Below, one piece after another: positions 43,523-51,845 of a stretch of 57,724 nt of DNA; position 1 is the stretch's first letter, and each line of letters begins with the position of its first letter. Origin of the DNA: an uncultured Lachnospiraceae bacterium. GTDB taxonomy: Bacteria; Bacillota; Clostridia; Lachnospirales; Lachnospiraceae. The translations under genes were made by a program, and so were the position numbers. A model generated the notes under the pieces. It had not been told where the DNA came from and did no database searches. It worked only from the letters and a program-made list of their open reading frames with translations. The stretch spans positions 1,667 through 59,390 of the forward strand of contig CAJUKA010000020.1 of the NCBI GenBank assembly GCA_910586585.1, read 5' to 3'.

Positions 43523-43551
43523 TTGACAAATATCGTTATCCTTCCTATAAT
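43523..43551 (+). promoter_or_regulatory. Consensus promoter of the TetR operon
   Basis: TTGACA (43523-43528), 17-nt spacer, TATAAT (43546-43551). Both boxes are perfect. Confidence 0.9.
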
Positions 43552-43553
43552 AT

Positions 43554-43571
43554 AAATGAACGTGTTCATTT
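43554..43571. promoter_or_regulatory. TetR-type operator at the transcription start
   Basis: AAATGAAC (43554-43561) and GTTCATTT (43564-43571) are perfect inverted arms with a 2-nt spacer, directly after the -10 box. This is the expected place for autorepression by the TetR protein encoded at 43655. Confidence 0.75.
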
Positions 43572-43593
43572 AAAGGAAAAAGGAGGGCAAAAT

Positions 43594-43653
43594 ATGAAAG
43601 TAAACGTTCAAGCGATTGATTGGTATGCATGCTTTGCACGCGGAGAGGTGTAA
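43594..43653 (+). CDS. 19-residue leader peptide in front of tetR
   Basis: AAGGAGGGCAAAAT precedes ATG 43594, one of the strongest ribosome binding sites in the window. The frame encodes MKVNVQAIDWYACFARGEV and stops at TAA 43651-43653, one base before the tetR ATG. The tetR ribosome binding site (GGAGAGGTG) is inside the last codons, so translation of the peptide must control access to it. No transcription attenuator is visible; translational coupling is the simplest role. Confidence 0.65.
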   Translation: MKVNVQAIDWYACFARGEV

Positions 43654-43654
43654 A

Positions 43655-44203
43655 ATGAGAAAAAAAGATGACACTTTGCGCAGTAATTTATTAAATCTTG
43701 CTCGGAATATTGCTGATGAAAAAGGAATAGATGCTATTAATATCCGCGCTATTGCAAATAAAGCAGGTGTCGCAACTGGTACGGTGTACAATTATTTTTC
43801 AAATAAAGATGAAATTCTTCTTGCCTTGACAGAAGAATATTGGAAACAAACGCTCATTGAAATGAAAAGCCGTATTACTGCTGATTCATTTTGCGAACAG
43901 TTGCAGGAAATGTTTGATTTTCTCAGAAAGCAAATTGATCAATCTGCTGGAAAACTAATGAGCAGTCTTGGCAATATGGAAGCAGCCGCACAAGAACGCA
44001 TGTTATCTATGCAATCAGAACTGGCATCCGATCTTATTTTGTATTTGGAACAGGACAATAAAATACGCGAGGATATTTGGAATGATACTTTTACCAAAAA
44101 ACAATTTGCACAGTTTATTATGATGAATATAATAATGCTGTTGAAAATGAAAACACCCGATTTTGAATTTTTTATCAAGATCATAAAAGGTATTATCGAA
44201 TAG
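43655..44203 (+). CDS. TetR-family transcriptional regulator
   Basis: 182 residues. HTH region LARNIADEKGIDAINIRAI, ANKAGVATGTVYNYFSNKDE, a textbook TetR N-terminus. The C-terminal domain is helical and unassigned. Start at 43655 follows GGAGAGGTGTAAA. The operator and promoter are directly upstream, and a membrane protein gene follows 10 bp downstream. It probably represses both in the absence of a small hydrophobic ligand. Confidence 0.92.
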   Translation: MRKKDDTLRSNLLNLARNIADEKGIDAINIRAIANKAGVATGTVYNYFSNKDEILLALTEEYWKQTLIEMKSRITADSFCEQLQEMFDFLRKQIDQSAGKLMSSLGNMEAAAQERMLSMQSELASDLILYLEQDNKIREDIWNDTFTKKQFAQFIMMNIIMLLKMKTPDFEFFIKIIKGIIE

Positions 44204-44213
44204 GAGGTTTATT

Positions 44214-44873
44214 ATGCCACAGGCAATCGCAGAAACAATTTTTGATGTTTTATATCTTAGTTTTGCCCTCATTGCAGGGCTTATCATGCTGATAAAAGGG
44301 AAAACGTTATTGGTGAAAAAAGCCGGCCTGATGACTGCACTGCTTGGTGCAGGAGATTCTTTTCATCTTGTTCCACGTGCATATGCACTCTGGACAACAG
44401 GGCTGGAAGCCAATGCAGCGGCGCTTGGAGTTGGAAAATTTGTCACATCCATTACAATGACAATTTTTTATTTACTGCTTTATTATATCTGGCGTGAACG
44501 TTATCAAATAAAAGATAGAAAAAGCCTGACATTTGTAATGTGGCTTTTAGCACTTCTTAGAATAGGCTTTTGTCTGCTTCCACAAAATCAGTGGCTTGAA
44601 TACCGACAACCACTTCAATATGGTATTTTACGTAATATTCCATTTGCAATGATAGGAATAATAATTATTGTTATTTTTGCACAGGAAGCAAAAAAAGCAA
44701 ATGATAAGGTCTTTCATTTCATTCCCCTTGCAGTGGCGCTGTCTTTTGGATTCTATCTGCCAGTTGTCCTCTTCAGCGGCGTTCTTCCAATTATTGGTAT
44801 GCTCATGATTCCAAAAACACTCGCTTATGTATGGATTGTTCTGATGAATTGGCAACTATACAAGCAGTCATAA
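44214..44873 (+). CDS. Multi-pass membrane protein of unknown function
   Basis: 219 residues with about seven hydrophobic helices and short loops. I do not recognise a family signature; GDSFHLVPRAYALWTTG near residue 47 and LRNIPFAMIGIIIIVIFAQE in the middle are the most distinctive stretches. AGGAGGTTTATT precedes ATG 44214. As the only other gene in the TetR operon it is the likely effector, for instance a transporter or a membrane stress protein, though nothing in the sequence settles this. Confidence 0.75.
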   Translation: MPQAIAETIFDVLYLSFALIAGLIMLIKGKTLLVKKAGLMTALLGAGDSFHLVPRAYALWTTGLEANAAALGVGKFVTSITMTIFYLLLYYIWRERYQIKDRKSLTFVMWLLALLRIGFCLLPQNQWLEYRQPLQYGILRNIPFAMIGIIIIVIFAQEAKKANDKVFHFIPLAVALSFGFYLPVVLFSGVLPIIGMLMIPKTLAYVWIVLMNWQLYKQS

Positions 44874-44934
44874 ACAAAATACAGATTCTTTGAACTTAAG
44901 TGCGAAACTGTTAGGTACCATTTCAGGCTGAAAG

Positions 44935-44990
44935 GTAACAGTTCACTCATGCTCATTCATAAATTCGATTTTGCATGGCTGAACTGTTAC
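44935..44990. repeat. Dispersed motif family D, copy 4, as an 11-bp inverted repeat
   Basis: GTAACAGTTCA (44935-44945) and TGAACTGTTAC (44980-44990) are perfect inverted arms, with a nested CATGC/GCATG pair inside. The right arm with its flank (ATTTTGCATGGCTGAACTG) resembles the copy at 3100-3124. It lies between convergent genes, so termination is possible, but there is no T-run. Confidence 0.65.
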
Positions 44991-45026
44991 ACAGAAAGCA
45001 GATCGGTTTACAGCCTTTCCCTCACA

Positions 45027-46382
45027 TCATGATTTACGAAAGAAATTGTCAATTTCCTTTTTTATAACTTCTGGTGAAAGCGATTTTGACAGATATCCAT
45101 TTGGCTTAAATTCAAGAACTTTTTGAACGCCTTCTTTATCGACTCTGCTTGTCAAAAAGATGACTGGAATGTCTGCAAATTCCTCCTCTGAACGAATCAT
45201 TTCTAATATCTGGCTTCCTTTACATACAGGCATTTCATAATCCAATAAGACCAAATCCGGCTTGTCAAGCACAATGCTGCGAATCGCAGACATACCAGAT
45301 GTTGCTGTCATTATTTCATAATCAGATCCTAATAAACGCTGCATTGTTTTGAGAATAAAGGTCGAGTCGTCTACTATAAGTATCTTCTTTTTGTGACTGA
45401 TTTCGGTTTTTTCCATCCTATTTTGATTCAGGTATTTTTCGATCTCTACCATTGCATTTTCTGTAATAATTGAAACGCCGTTCTCGCTTGGAACCATATC
45501 AACCGTCGTCATGCAATATGCAAAGTATCCTTTTCCAGTATCAAACAACATGCTGAATTGAGGACTATGTTTATCAAATACTTTTTGAAACTGTTCATAA
45601 GATAACAACTGCTCTTCTTTTATTGTAGCCTGAGCTAATTGCGAAAAATGAAGTTTAAGGTGTTCCACCAATTGTTTTGCAGTATATCTTGCTGCATTCA
45701 TCAGCATGACGCTAATTGCTCCTGACTTTGTTTTCAATACACCGCCAATCGTACTGACAATTAGTTGTTCCTCAAAGATTAAGAAAAATTCCCATCTCTT
45801 TTTTTCTTTGGTGGTATAAATTAAACGATAGTAGATTCCATCACCAAATTTTTCCCCGCCATAACAGTTACTAATCAGTTTTGAATCCAATTGAAACATA
45901 CTATGTAGCTTACTTACAATTGTCTGCCCCATGATAGCCTGTTCTTCATCAGGCAAAAGATTTTCCCATTGTTTGATAACTTCTCCGCTTACAATCGCAT
46001 GATCTTCTATAAGAGTATGTCCGATTAGCCAGCCCGCACATACACCAAGAAAATGATTCACTGCATCTTGCGAATACTCGTTCAGTTCCAATTCTTTTTC
46101 AAGAGCTGGCAGCGTTATTTCACGGAAATTCGTATGAATCCGCGTATGTATTGCTATTTCCGGATAATTAATAGAGGCCATATAAATTTCCTCATCAATA
46201 AAATGTTGAACGGCGTGGTCTTTAAAATACTTGATTGCTTCCTGGCAGACCCATTGACTTTTTTCTTCCTGTTGTCCAATATCAAACAGCTTATTAAGAA
46301 TACTAAATAATTTTTTGTGTTCCCTATCAACGATATCCACTCCAAGGTTATAGCGTTCGTTCCATATCAATTGGCTTCCCAT
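45027..46382 (-). CDS. Hemerythrin - middle domain - receiver fusion protein
   Basis: 451 residues. The N-terminal bacteriohemerythrin domain (1-140) has the full di-iron ligand set: H22, H60, E64, H79, H83, H122 and D127. A middle domain of about 170 residues (VVSTIGGVLKTKSG-like and FDTGKGYFAYCMTTVDM) is unassigned, perhaps heme- or CheX-like. The C-terminal receiver (from about 330) has KILIVDDSTFI, LVLLDYEMP and the conserved lysine near SKSLSPEV. It probably senses O2 or oxidative conditions and passes the signal through phosphorylation-dependent binding. No DNA-binding output is present. Confidence 0.88.
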   Translation of the reverse strand: MGSQLIWNERYNLGVDIVDREHKKLFSILNKLFDIGQQEEKSQWVCQEAIKYFKDHAVQHFIDEEIYMASINYPEIAIHTRIHTNFREITLPALEKELELNEYSQDAVNHFLGVCAGWLIGHTLIEDHAIVSGEVIKQWENLLPDEEQAIMGQTIVSKLHSMFQLDSKLISNCYGGEKFGDGIYYRLIYTTKEKKRWEFFLIFEEQLIVSTIGGVLKTKSGAISVMLMNAARYTAKQLVEHLKLHFSQLAQATIKEEQLLSYEQFQKVFDKHSPQFSMLFDTGKGYFAYCMTTVDMVPSENGVSIITENAMVEIEKYLNQNRMEKTEISHKKKILIVDDSTFILKTMQRLLGSDYEIMTATSGMSAIRSIVLDKPDLVLLDYEMPVCKGSQILEMIRSEEEFADIPVIFLTSRVDKEGVQKVLEFKPNGYLSKSLSPEVIKKEIDNFFRKS

Positions 46383-46807
46383 ATAGTTCTCCTCCTAAAT
46401 AATAATATGTACTATCGAATATCTTTTGGTAACAACTGTTATTACCAATAAATGGGTATAGTATAGTTATCTCTTATCTTCCTATAAAATGCAAGCCTAT
46501 TTCAGAAAATTTTTATTTTTTCATGAAGAAACGATTGTGCAATATAATTCTCATTCAGAATATACTGTACAATCGCTTCTTGGGGAGACGCTTTGTATGC
46601 TGACCATTGGATGAATGAGCGGTCAGCATACAAATGCTCAATAAGCCATTTGTTTAGTGGCTTTTATATGATTATGGCTGAACTGTTACTATTTTAGTAT
46701 ATCATTGTAGTTTGGTTTATCAACACGTATTTTTTCGCAAAAATATGTCATTTCTGCACATTCAAATATAGAAGTATTTAAGCAGCAGATTCTATACCAC
46801 TCAAAGA
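46383..46807. other. 425-bp intergenic region with serial hairpins
   Basis: No gene. At least four inverted repeats follow each other: TTGGTAA/TTACCAA (46426-46448), AAGAAACGATTGT with ACAATCGCTTCTT (46526-46538, 46569-46581), a perfect 14-bp pair TTTGTATGCTGACC/GGTCAGCATACAAA (46592-46605, 46621-46634), and AAGCCA/TGGCTT (46644-46663). Family D copy 5 follows at 46676. The second-to-last hairpins may terminate transcription from the kinase gene upstream. Confidence 0.7.
46676..46689 (+). repeat. Dispersed motif family D, copy 5
   Basis: GGCTGAACTGTTAC, identical over 14 bases to the copies at 24089-24102 and 44977-44990. Confidence 0.6.
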
Positions 46808-49051
46808 TTACACCTGTTTTTGAATAAAAGGAAATCCGATTATTACTTTGAATAAATCACCATCAATTTCGACATCAAATGTTCCACCTTGTGCTTCTGT
46901 CAGACTTTTGGCGATAGCAAGACCAAGTCCGGAGCCTTCTGTTGTTCTTGAGTCATCTCCACGAACAAAGCGCTCAGTGATTTCTTCTGCGGAAATATTC
47001 AGTTCCACCGCAGAGACATTTTTGATAACGATCATTATTTTACTGCCAATTTTAGTGACATCAATATAAACTCTGGAATAATGCATTGCATACTTATATA
47101 CATTCACAAACAAATTTTCAAAAATCCGATATGTTTTCTGGTTGTCAAGTTTTAGGATAATTTTTTCGTCAGGAACTTTCCAACGAAATTCAATCGCAGA
47201 TTCTTGAAATCTTTCTGCATATTCTACAGCGACTTGTTTCATCAGATTGACAACATCCAATTCCATCAGATTCAGAATAATATTGTTGCTGCTTAGCTTG
47301 CTGATTTCAAAAAGATCCTCAATCAAAACTTTTAAACGCTGTGATTTTTTCTCCAATGTTTCTATAAACAATTTGCGATCTTCCTCTGTAATATTTTCCT
47401 TTTTGAGCAATTCAATATAGGTGGTAATCGCGGTCAGAGGCGTCTTTAGGTCGTGGGAAATATTTGTAATCAGTTCTGTTTTCATTCGCTGGCTCTTTAC
47501 TTCATTATCCACAGCTTTTTTAAATCCGGTTCGAATTTTGATGAGTTCATTGCGAAACGGTTCAAAAATGCCTAAATCTTCAGTGATTACAGTATTCAAA
47601 TCCCCTTCAGCAATACAGCTTACACCTTGAAGCAAAATACGGTAATCTTGCCTGATCTTATCATAATATCTTCTAATAATATAAAACAAAATAACCGAGT
47701 AAATAAAAAGCGCCGCAATTCCGAAAAACCAAAGGGAAGATATAAGCGACAGCACAATAAAGTTAATCAATACCACTTTAAAAATAACGCCAGTTGTCTT
47801 ATCTGCAAAATCAATATGGTGCAGCTCACTCAAAAAGTTATTCCATTTTCCTTTTGTCCATGGAAAAATCTGATAGAAAAAACTATATTGCCGAATGTAT
47901 TCCTTGACGCCAAGATAAAAAACAGGACGGACAAAGCTGATGCTAGAATACCAGAGCGTATATACAAACAAAAGAATGATTGCTGTTTGTATAATTGGTA
48001 AAATTGCTTCATAAATTCCGCGGCTCCAAATTGCACCCCAAAGATTTGAGAAGCTTTCACAATAATTGTATTGCCATATTATCTTTATTAGGGAATGACT
48101 CATTGCTGCAAGCACCGAAATAATACCAATAATTGCGGCTTCCATCAAATAACAGTTTCCAGGGCGGTCAATCATCACTTCGTTACCCCAGACTTTTCTG
48201 CTTCCCATATAAAATGCAAACAATACCAAAAGAATCATTACGGTATAATAAAGCACTTTTGCTCCTGCCTCTGTATAAGCATCTATTTTATACCAGTATA
48301 TGGATGTGTAATCAGCATTTTCAATAGCATCTGTCATTTCATTTCTTTTTGGAAATGCAAATATTACGGTAAAATTCTGTGGTTTCTTTGTTTGGAGCAT
48401 TTTAACGGATTCTCCCCAATTATTCAAAACCGTTGATTTGATGAGGTCTTTTCGGTCTATTTTTCCCAATTCCTTGATAATCACATCTTCCTCATTGCTG
48501 TCTTTGGCTAAAAATACAGTTACTTCCATTACCCCATTTTCATTAAACTGCACTTGGAAAATTTCTTTATAATAAGAAGTGAGTTCTGAATTAAGTGAAT
48601 CATCAGATACAGCTTGCTCTAATGGCCTGCTGGTATTGGAGGCGCCGTTTTCGCCCAATACACAGTAATCCACCTGTTCCCGATACAGTTCAAATACCGA
48701 ACTCCACTGATTAATAAGCTCTTCTATATAGAAATCAATTTCATCTTTTATATCGGATGATATCTTAGACGCATTAAAATCGAAAAAAAGGTCGGAAGTT
48801 TTCGCATCGGACTGTCCCTCCCATTCCTTGGATTCTTTATAAAGAACATAGCATCCGGTATAAATTTGCGAAAGCACTTCTTTATCGTCCGAGTTCAGAC
48901 CTTGTGTGCGCTGGTCTTCATAATTTTCATAGATTTGTTCTCCTTTGCGGATAATACTTGGATAGAATGCCATCGTTCCTACTATCAAAGAAAACAAAAC
49001 AACAATAACAAGACGCCGTTTTTTAGGGTTGCTTTTCCATTTTATATCCAA
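46808..49051 (-). CDS. Large membrane sensor histidine kinase (OmpR-type partner)
   Basis: 747 residues. One N-terminal membrane helix, a ~230-residue extracytoplasmic region, then about five more membrane helices (roughly 265-450). HisKA follows with H533 in LITNISHDLKTPLTAI, and the ATPase with FENLFVNVYKYAM and TEGSGLGLAIAKSLTEAQGG. The first codon appears to be TTG at 49051; the gene overlaps the response-regulator gene by 29 bp. Two membrane blocks and a large outer domain suggest sensing of an envelope component. Cotranscribed with a glycosyltransferase and the regulator. Confidence 0.9.
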   Translation of the reverse strand: MDIKWKSNPKKRRLVIVVLFSLIVGTMAFYPSIIRKGEQIYENYEDQRTQGLNSDDKEVLSQIYTGCYVLYKESKEWEGQSDAKTSDLFFDFNASKISSDIKDEIDFYIEELINQWSSVFELYREQVDYCVLGENGASNTSRPLEQAVSDDSLNSELTSYYKEIFQVQFNENGVMEVTVFLAKDSNEEDVIIKELGKIDRKDLIKSTVLNNWGESVKMLQTKKPQNFTVIFAFPKRNEMTDAIENADYTSIYWYKIDAYTEAGAKVLYYTVMILLVLFAFYMGSRKVWGNEVMIDRPGNCYLMEAAIIGIISVLAAMSHSLIKIIWQYNYCESFSNLWGAIWSRGIYEAILPIIQTAIILLFVYTLWYSSISFVRPVFYLGVKEYIRQYSFFYQIFPWTKGKWNNFLSELHHIDFADKTTGVIFKVVLINFIVLSLISSLWFFGIAALFIYSVILFYIIRRYYDKIRQDYRILLQGVSCIAEGDLNTVITEDLGIFEPFRNELIKIRTGFKKAVDNEVKSQRMKTELITNISHDLKTPLTAITTYIELLKKENITEEDRKLFIETLEKKSQRLKVLIEDLFEISKLSSNNIILNLMELDVVNLMKQVAVEYAERFQESAIEFRWKVPDEKIILKLDNQKTYRIFENLFVNVYKYAMHYSRVYIDVTKIGSKIMIVIKNVSAVELNISAEEITERFVRGDDSRTTEGSGLGLAIAKSLTEAQGGTFDVEIDGDLFKVIIGFPFIQKQV

Positions 49052-49730
49052 TTCCCCACACCACCTTTAAATATTTTGGATTTTTCGGATCAATCTCAAT
49101 TTTGTCTCGAATGTGTTTAATATGTACCATAATTGTATCTGTTGTGACAGCTTTTTCGTTCCAGATGCGCTCATAAATCTCATCTGCCGAAAATACTCTG
49201 CCGGGATTTTTTATCAAAAGCGCCAAAATGCGAAACTCTATTGGTGTCAGCTTGACGGGCTTTTCATCTACGGTTACTTCTACAGTATCTTCATTCAATT
49301 CAATTCCGCCAATGATATGCACTCTGTCATTCGATTCTGACGCTGCCGTTTTTCCAGAAAACTTCATATATCTGCGCAACTGTGAGTTTACGCGCGCCAT
49401 TAATTCTAATGGCGTGAAGGGTTTTGTCACGTAGTCGTCTGCACCAATGTTCAATCCAATTACTTTGTCGGTTTCTTCTGATTTTGCAGAAAGCATAATT
49501 ACTGGAAATTCATATTTTTCCCGAAGCTTCAATGTCATAGTGACACCGTCCATCCGCGGCATCATAATATCTACAATTGCAAGATGGATTTCCTGCTGAT
49601 TGATAATCTCCAATCCTTCTATTCCATCTGCTGCTTTCCAGACATCATAATTCTGACTCCTCAAAAAAATTTCAATTCCATCACGAATTTCTTTATCATC
49701 TTCGACAATTAAAATATTATACTTTTCCAT
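49023..49730 (-). CDS. OmpR-family response regulator
   Basis: 235 residues from the preferred start at 49730. Receiver with VEDDKEIRDGIEIFL, phospho-acceptor in IVDIMMPRMDGVT, and DDYVTKPFTPLELMARV; winged helix ending HIKHIRDKIEIDPKNPKYLK, VVWGIGYKM. GAGGAG lies about 13 bp upstream; alternative starts at 49742 or 49751 cannot be excluded. It overlaps the downstream kinase gene by 29 bp, so the two are made in fixed ratio. VanR/PhoB-like in layout. Confidence 0.93.
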   Translation of the reverse strand: MEKYNILIVEDDKEIRDGIEIFLRSQNYDVWKAADGIEGLEIINQQEIHLAIVDIMMPRMDGVTMTLKLREKYEFPVIMLSAKSEETDKVIGLNIGADDYVTKPFTPLELMARVNSQLRRYMKFSGKTAASESNDRVHIIGGIELNEDTVEVTVDEKPVKLTPIEFRILALLIKNPGRVFSADEIYERIWNEKAVTTDTIMVHIKHIRDKIEIDPKNPKYLKVVWGIGYKMEKQP

Positions 49731-49755
49731 TTCTATTTTCATACTCCTCACTGTA

Positions 49756-50952
49756 TTAGTTTAATTTTAGTATAGCATGGATGTACGAATTGTGACAGAA
49801 GTTTAACAATTCCATATAATAATGTTCCGCAGAAAGTGCAATTTGTTCTTCTGCATATGCAGCCGCAGTTTTTCTTGCACCATGGCACAAGGATTTGTAA
49901 AAGGTGGTATTGCCCAGCACTTGCATAACTTCTTGCGCAAAGTGCTCCGGCTGTTCTGACGTCAGAATACCGTTTTCCTTTGTTTTGACAATATCACGAA
50001 CGCCTGTTGCATCAACTGCGATGACGGGCGTGCCTGCCGCCATCGCTTCCAGCAGCACAATGCCCTGCGTTTCAGACTTGGAACTAAACAAAAATAAATC
50101 ACAAGCGGAAAGATAATTTTTGATATCCTTGTTTTTTACAGTTCCTACAAAAACAACCTCGTTTTGTAATCCCAACGCAGAAACCTTTTCTTCGAGATGT
50201 TTTTGTTCCAATCCTTCTCCAATTAATAAATAACGGAAGGTTTTTTGGTTAAATTCCAATTGTTTTTTAATTTTTTGCAGACATTCCAGCAAAAAATCCA
50301 AATTTTTTTCTTTTGCGAGTCGTGCCACTGTACCAAATAAATAATCTACATTCTCTCCAAACTGCGTTCGAAGCTGACTGACTGTTTTTTGATCTGGCAA
50401 AAAATTGTCAGAAGGTATTCCAGTTGGCAAAATTCGAATTGGAATCTGTATATTTTTATTAAATAACAGATGTTCTTTGATGCTTTGCGTCGGTGCAATC
50501 ACCATATCACAGCAATTGCAGAAGCGCTTTAGATAACGACTTAGTATTCCAGTGCAGTTTTCGAACTGTTGGAGCGGTTTTACATAATAAAGATATTCTT
50601 CATATTGGGTATGGTACGTAAAAACCACAGGAATTTCCAACTGTCTGCGCAGCTGCAAAGCCACATTTCCCACAATTGCCGGATGATGCACATGAATCAA
50701 ATCAATTTGAAGTTCTTTTATTTTGTGGTAAAACAGTTTGGTAAACATATTGGGGATAGGCGCACCTGCAATTTTTACAGGAAAAGAGGGATACCGAATC
50801 ACAAAGGGCTCTTCCTTTTGATTGCTGTAGCTTGGTGCAAAAATATACACAGTATGTCCTAATTTGCGCAGCTCTATGGCTAAATGTTCAATTGATACAG
50901 GCACGCCGCCTATATATGGCTTATAATTATTTGTCAACATTGCGATTCTCAT
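49756..50952 (-). CDS. GT4 glycosyltransferase, probable glycolipid (diacylglycerol) glucosyltransferase
   Basis: 398 residues, GT-B fold. N-terminal MRIAMLTNNYKPYIGGVPVS; acceptor-side HVHHPAIVGNVALQ and FTYHTQYEEYLYYVKP, typical of the diacylglycerol/diglucosyl-diacylglycerol glucosyltransferases of Firmicutes; the C-terminal nucleotide-sugar site has SETQGIVLLEAMAAGTPVIA (E-x7-E type). GGAGGTTATACGA-type sequence precedes ATG 50952. It is 25 bp from the response regulator, so the operon GT4-RR-HK links glycolipid synthesis to an envelope sensor. Confidence 0.9.
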   Translation of the reverse strand: MRIAMLTNNYKPYIGGVPVSIEHLAIELRKLGHTVYIFAPSYSNQKEEPFVIRYPSFPVKIAGAPIPNMFTKLFYHKIKELQIDLIHVHHPAIVGNVALQLRRQLEIPVVFTYHTQYEEYLYYVKPLQQFENCTGILSRYLKRFCNCCDMVIAPTQSIKEHLLFNKNIQIPIRILPTGIPSDNFLPDQKTVSQLRTQFGENVDYLFGTVARLAKEKNLDFLLECLQKIKKQLEFNQKTFRYLLIGEGLEQKHLEEKVSALGLQNEVVFVGTVKNKDIKNYLSACDLFLFSSKSETQGIVLLEAMAAGTPVIAVDATGVRDIVKTKENGILTSEQPEHFAQEVMQVLGNTTFYKSLCHGARKTAAAYAEEQIALSAEHYYMELLNFCHNSYIHAILKLN

Positions 50953-50967
50953 TCGTATAACCTCCTA

Positions 50968-51120
50968 TTTATAGTCGCTGCGCGACGGCACTAAAGTAAA
51001 AATCGCTGCGACGCACTTGTAATGAGAGAAACTTTCATTCGAAAGGGCAGGCATAAAAGTTTCTCTCGTGCGCCATTGCGACTTTATATAGTCGCTGCGC
51101 AATTTTATTATCCCAGCAAA
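50968..51120. repeat. Family A dispersed element, full copy in reverse orientation
   Basis: It carries TAGTCGCTGCGCGACGGCAC at one end and TAGTCGCTGCGCAATTTTAT at the other, around the same GAGAGAAACTTT (51024-51035) / AAAGTTTCTCTC (51056-51067) hairpin as 8219-8408. The loop also matches (CATTCGAAAGGGC). The element fills most of the 237-bp gap between the DedA gene and the glycosyltransferase. Confidence 0.85.
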
Positions 51121-51189
51121 AATTATTTTTCAAAAACACTTGTTATTTCTGAGCTGGACTTGTCTGTTCCTATCAGTTAAAATTTGTTG

Positions 51190-51699
51190 CTATAAAAACA
51201 TGGTAAGTACTTTATCTCCAAACAAATATCCAGCACCTACAAATATCAGGTTCCATGCAGCTACCCCAAGTGCAGAACTAATCACATAGTGTAAGAAATT
51301 CATTTTAATTACTCCTGCGGGAATTGAAATTAGTGTTCGTACCATCGGAATTAATTTACTGACAAAGATTCCTACACTGCCCTTTTGACGCAGATAACAA
51401 AGTCTGCCTTCTATCAAATCCTTTTGTTTGGGGAAACGGCGGTAATACCATTTTAGAAATAATTCTCCGCCGCCTCTTCCCAATCCATAGAGAATGATGC
51501 TGCCTAATAATCCGGCTGCTATCGTAAGAACCATTGTAACAAAAAAATTTAAACCGCCTCTTGCTGCCCAGATTCCTGCAAGCGGCATAATGATTCCTGC
51601 CGGAAATCCTGGTAAATTCAAATACTCTAACAACACGATGACAAATATTGCAATTGCGCCATAATTTACAAAATACTGCATGATAACTTCTACACTCAT
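51190..51699 (-). CDS. DedA-family membrane protein
   Basis: 169 residues. DedA/VTT signatures: YLNLPGFPAGIIMPLAGIWA near the start, GRGGGELFLKWYYRRFPK in the middle, GIFVSKLIPMVRTLISIPAG (the FxRF/RxxxxxPAG motif) and AAWNLIFVGAGYLFGDK. About five membrane helices. Start at 51699 follows AAAGGAGAGCAGTAGC. DedA proteins act as lipid scramblases or undecaprenyl-phosphate/phosphatidylethanolamine carriers and affect envelope stress resistance, matching the neighbouring envelope regulon. Confidence 0.92.
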   Translation of the reverse strand: MSVEVIMQYFVNYGAIAIFVIVLLEYLNLPGFPAGIIMPLAGIWAARGGLNFFVTMVLTIAAGLLGSIILYGLGRGGGELFLKWYYRRFPKQKDLIEGRLCYLRQKGSVGIFVSKLIPMVRTLISIPAGVIKMNFLHYVISSALGVAAWNLIFVGAGYLFGDKVLTMFL

Positions 51700-51845
51700 G
51701 CTACTGCTCTCCTTTCTTTTCTGATGCACTTTGTATATGATGTATCTTAGCGGATAAATCAAAAAAACAGATACAAAAAAATCAAAAGAATTTATTAAGA
51801 AAGCCTTTTGATTTTATGTAGCTTGCAGCAGACACGACAATATGT

